IMG/VR virus record: IMGVR_UViG_3300025128_000367
Location: 1-22,836 of that record
Reading direction: 5' to 3' (one strand)
Origin: a virus
DNA length: 22,836 nt
Part shown: positions 21,383-22,836 of the stretch, piece after piece
Layout of the letters: the number at the start of each line of letters is the position of its first letter
Position numbering within the stretch: position 1 is the stretch's first letter
Position numbers and translations under genes: made by a program
Notes under the pieces: model-generated
The model's input: only the letters and a program-made list of their open reading frames with translations
Database searches by the model: none
Told to the model about the DNA's origin: nothing

Positions 21383-22836
21383 TACATCTTGCCTCCAATT
21401 CTTCAACTTTTTTGGTTAATTCTTGCACTGCTTTAATTAAAGGAATGATAAACATTTCCCTAGACACGTTTTGTGATCCATCTGAGTTCTCCAACCAACC
21501 TGTAAACTCTGGATTTCCGTGTTTATCCATTGCCGCTTTCACTTCTTGAGCCAGCATTCCATACATCTTAACATCAGTATCTTTTTGGTTTTCTTCAGAA
21601 AAATGACTAGTCAATTCTTCTGGCACTTCATTGGACGGTAACCAGTTATAGGTTTTTGTTTTAAGATCATTTATAAAATCAAGCCCAAGATCATTATCCT
21701 CTATATTAGTTTTTAATCTTTGATCCGAAGACTGACTAAAGTTTGCATTTGAGGTAAAAGTATTTGTGACTTGGCTTCCACTTTTACCAAACGTAAAAGT
21801 ATTATTTCCTTGTCCAACTGCTTGGAATGATCCGAGAACAATTTGGTGTTGCCCATCTGCGGCTGATGCCATTGCTTGCATTCCAATTAACGTATTATAA
21901 AACCCTGTGGTGACAGCCGCACCCCCCGATCCAGCCGTTCCAGCTTGATGACCAAGTACAGTTTGGCCCTCTGCTGTTGTTAAACTTTGTAATGTATTGG
22001 AGCCAACGGCAGTGTTTTGCTGTCCCGCACCCGCGATTGCAGTCATACTCAAATAACCCACTGCTGTATTGCTATTACCGGTGGGTGCTGAAGAAGCACT
22101 GCCTTTAAGAGCTTGGTATCCCATCGCAGAATTAGTTGTAGGAGATGTACCGTAGTATCCAGCTTGAAAGCCTACATATGTTAAAGTTCCACCATTTGAA
22201 GTGTATCCAGCTTGACTTCCAATAAATGTATTTTGACTTTTTGTATTCTGTGTAAACCCTGCACCATGTCCGACTAAAGTATTATCCGAGCCTGTAGTTT
22301 CATTTTGGCCTGCTGCATTTCCAATCACTATGTTCTGAGTTCCTGAGTTGATTGCTGGTCCAGCCGACTGTCCTATACAATTATTGTTATCGCCTGTGGT
22401 TATTGCTTGTCCCGCACCATGCCCTACAGCCACATTGTTAGTTCCTCCTGTAGCTAATGCGGTAAGAGCATTATCACCTACCCCTGTATTGCTTGCCGCA
22501 GTTGATGCTCCTGTGCCTTTTCCAGTAGATGAACCAACAAAAGTGTTTGATGCTCCTGTTTGGTGAAATCCAGCTTCCCTTCCCACTGCTGTTATTGCGT
22601 TGGTCGTTGTCGTTGCTCCCGCCGCATAACCCACTGCTGTTGATCCATCACCGCTGGATGGAGCATAGGCTTGTAGTGCGGCTGAACCAACCGCCGTGTT
22701 CTGCGCTGTAACCGCAACTGTCAGAGCATTAAAGCCAACTGCTGTATTGTCATTTACCGTTGCTATAGCATCTCCAGCACCAGATCCCACTACCGTATTT
22801 GAATCCCCTGTACTTATTGCTGTCCCTGCGGTTGCG
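21375..22836 (-). CDS. Tail fibre with YadA-like head repeats and S74 chaperone domain (partial, 5' end off window)
   Basis: The frame stays open to the window edge, so the N-terminus is missing; a GTG at 22790 lies inside a repeat and is not a start. The visible 486 residues begin with about 19 short repeats of the form N-T-A-V-G-x-x-A-G/L, spaced 11-22 residues apart, like the left-handed beta-roll heads of YadA-type trimeric adhesins. The C-terminal 117 residues are a peptidase S74 intramolecular chaperone: S-D-Q-R-L-K with Ser and Lys five residues apart, the catalytic dyad of endosialidase-type chaperones, later M-Y-G-M-L-A-Q-E-V, and a coiled-coil end (L-T-K-K-V-E-E-L-E). The chaperone drives trimer folding and then cleaves itself off just before the Ser. 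Function: host receptor binding. Confidence 0.88.
   Translation of the reverse strand, partial: ATAGTAISTGDSNTVVGSGAGDAIATVNDNTAVGFNALTVAVTAQNTAVGSAALQAYAPSSGDGSTAVGYAAGATTTTNAITAVGREAGFHQTGASNTFVGSSTGKGTGASTAASNTGVGDNALTALATGGTNNVAVGHGAGQAITTGDNNNCIGQSAGPAINSGTQNIVIGNAAGQNETTGSDNTLVGHGAGFTQNTKSQNTFIGSQAGYTSNGGTLTYVGFQAGYYGTSPTTNSAMGYQALKGSASSAPTGNSNTAVGYLSMTAIAGAGQQNTAVGSNTLQSLTTAEGQTVLGHQAGTAGSGGAAVTTGFYNTLIGMQAMASAADGQHQIVLGSFQAVGQGNNTFTFGKSGSQVTNTFTSNANFSQSSDQRLKTNIEDNDLGLDFINDLKTKTYNWLPSNEVPEELTSHFSEENQKDTDVKMYGMLAQEVKAAMDKHGNPEFTGWLENSDGSQNVSREMFIIPLIKAVQELTKKVEELEARCNG
21378..21728 (-). other. Peptidase S74 self-cleaving chaperone domain of the fibre
   Basis: The domain runs from the predicted cleavage Ser (codon at 21728-21726) to the last sense codon. 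Ser and the Lys five residues on match the endosialidase chaperone dyad. Cleavage would free a 117-residue trimeric chaperone after fibre folding. Confidence 0.75.
21822..22836 (-). repeat. Array of about 19 YadA-head-like coding repeats
   Basis: On the minus strand, this stretch encodes repeated N-T-A-V-G-type turns: V-V-G-S-G-A-G, A-V-G-F-N-A-L, A-V-G-S-A-A-L, and so on to I-V-L-G-S-F-Q-A. Linker lengths between repeats vary. On the plus strand it appears as recurring C-C-x-A-C-x-G-C-x-G-T-x-T-T words. Codon choice varies between copies, which argues for old repeats kept by structure, though recombination between copies could still change fibre length. Confidence 0.8.

Noticed and set aside
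21822-22836. Regularly spaced repeated words resembling a CRISPR-like array
   Set aside because: Units are degenerate, spacing is a multiple of three but irregular, and all lie in one open frame coding a fibre repeat.

Overview
The window is part of a tailed bacteriophage genome, most likely a marine virus infecting a Gram-negative host and probably short-tailed. The reasons are a family A DNA polymerase next to an archaeo-eukaryotic-type primase, a T4-type lysozyme, a self-processing tail fibre, a P22 gp10-like tail protein, and a set of large ejection-type virion proteins. Several of the virion proteins carry sequence habits I associate with uncultured marine podoviruses. No terminase, portal, capsid, integrase, tRNA or rRNA gene is visible. 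The right edge cuts the fibre gene, so the head genes presumably lie further right. Coding density is very high. No stretch of 300 bases lacks a gene, and the only real intergenic spaces are 3060-3153 and 4502-4561.

Layout. (1) 32-624, plus strand: three tiny genes, namely a zinc-ribbon-like protein, an XRE/HipB-type helix-turn-helix protein and a ribbon-helix-helix-like protein. (2) 621-3059, minus strand: a three-gene operon of an SNF2-family helicase, a small basic protein and a PP-loop (PAPS-reductase-like) protein. (3) 3060-3153: a divergent control region with a consensus -35 box and a 29-bp near-perfect palindrome that looks like an operator. (4) 3154-9897, plus strand: the replication operon, with a coiled-coil protein, an SSB-like protein, an intrinsic terminator, an AEP primase, an AlpA-like helix-turn-helix protein, a UvrD/Rep-type SF1 helicase, a 57-residue protein and DNA polymerase A. 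(5) 9894-22836, minus strand: the leftward late operon. In order of transcription it encodes the tail fibre with S74 chaperone domain (cut by the window), two small proteins, a gp10-like tail protein, a small protein, four ejection-module proteins (292, 333, 732 and 1462 residues) and the lysozyme.

How the genes fit together. Replication looks self-sufficient for priming and synthesis, with a primase, a DNA polymerase with proofreading, an SF1 helicase and a candidate single-strand-binding protein. The SSB-like protein and the primase both end in an SSB-type acidic tip (D-D-S-I-P-F and D-D-I-P-F), which suggests recruitment of, or competition for, host SSB-interacting proteins. A leucine at the polymerase position equivalent to E. 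coli PolA 762, together with three or four small DNA-binding regulators and an operator-like palindrome, is compatible with a temperate or slow lytic lifestyle, but no integrase is seen. Both convergent gene boundaries overlap by exactly 4 bp through interlocked stop codons, leaving no room for conventional terminators there.

The items most worth following up are the paired SSB-type tails, the four-cysteine domain of the primase, the palindromic operator, and the oppositely transcribed PP-loop plus SNF2 operon, whose role (nucleic-acid modification, defence or counter-defence) cannot be decided from sequence alone.
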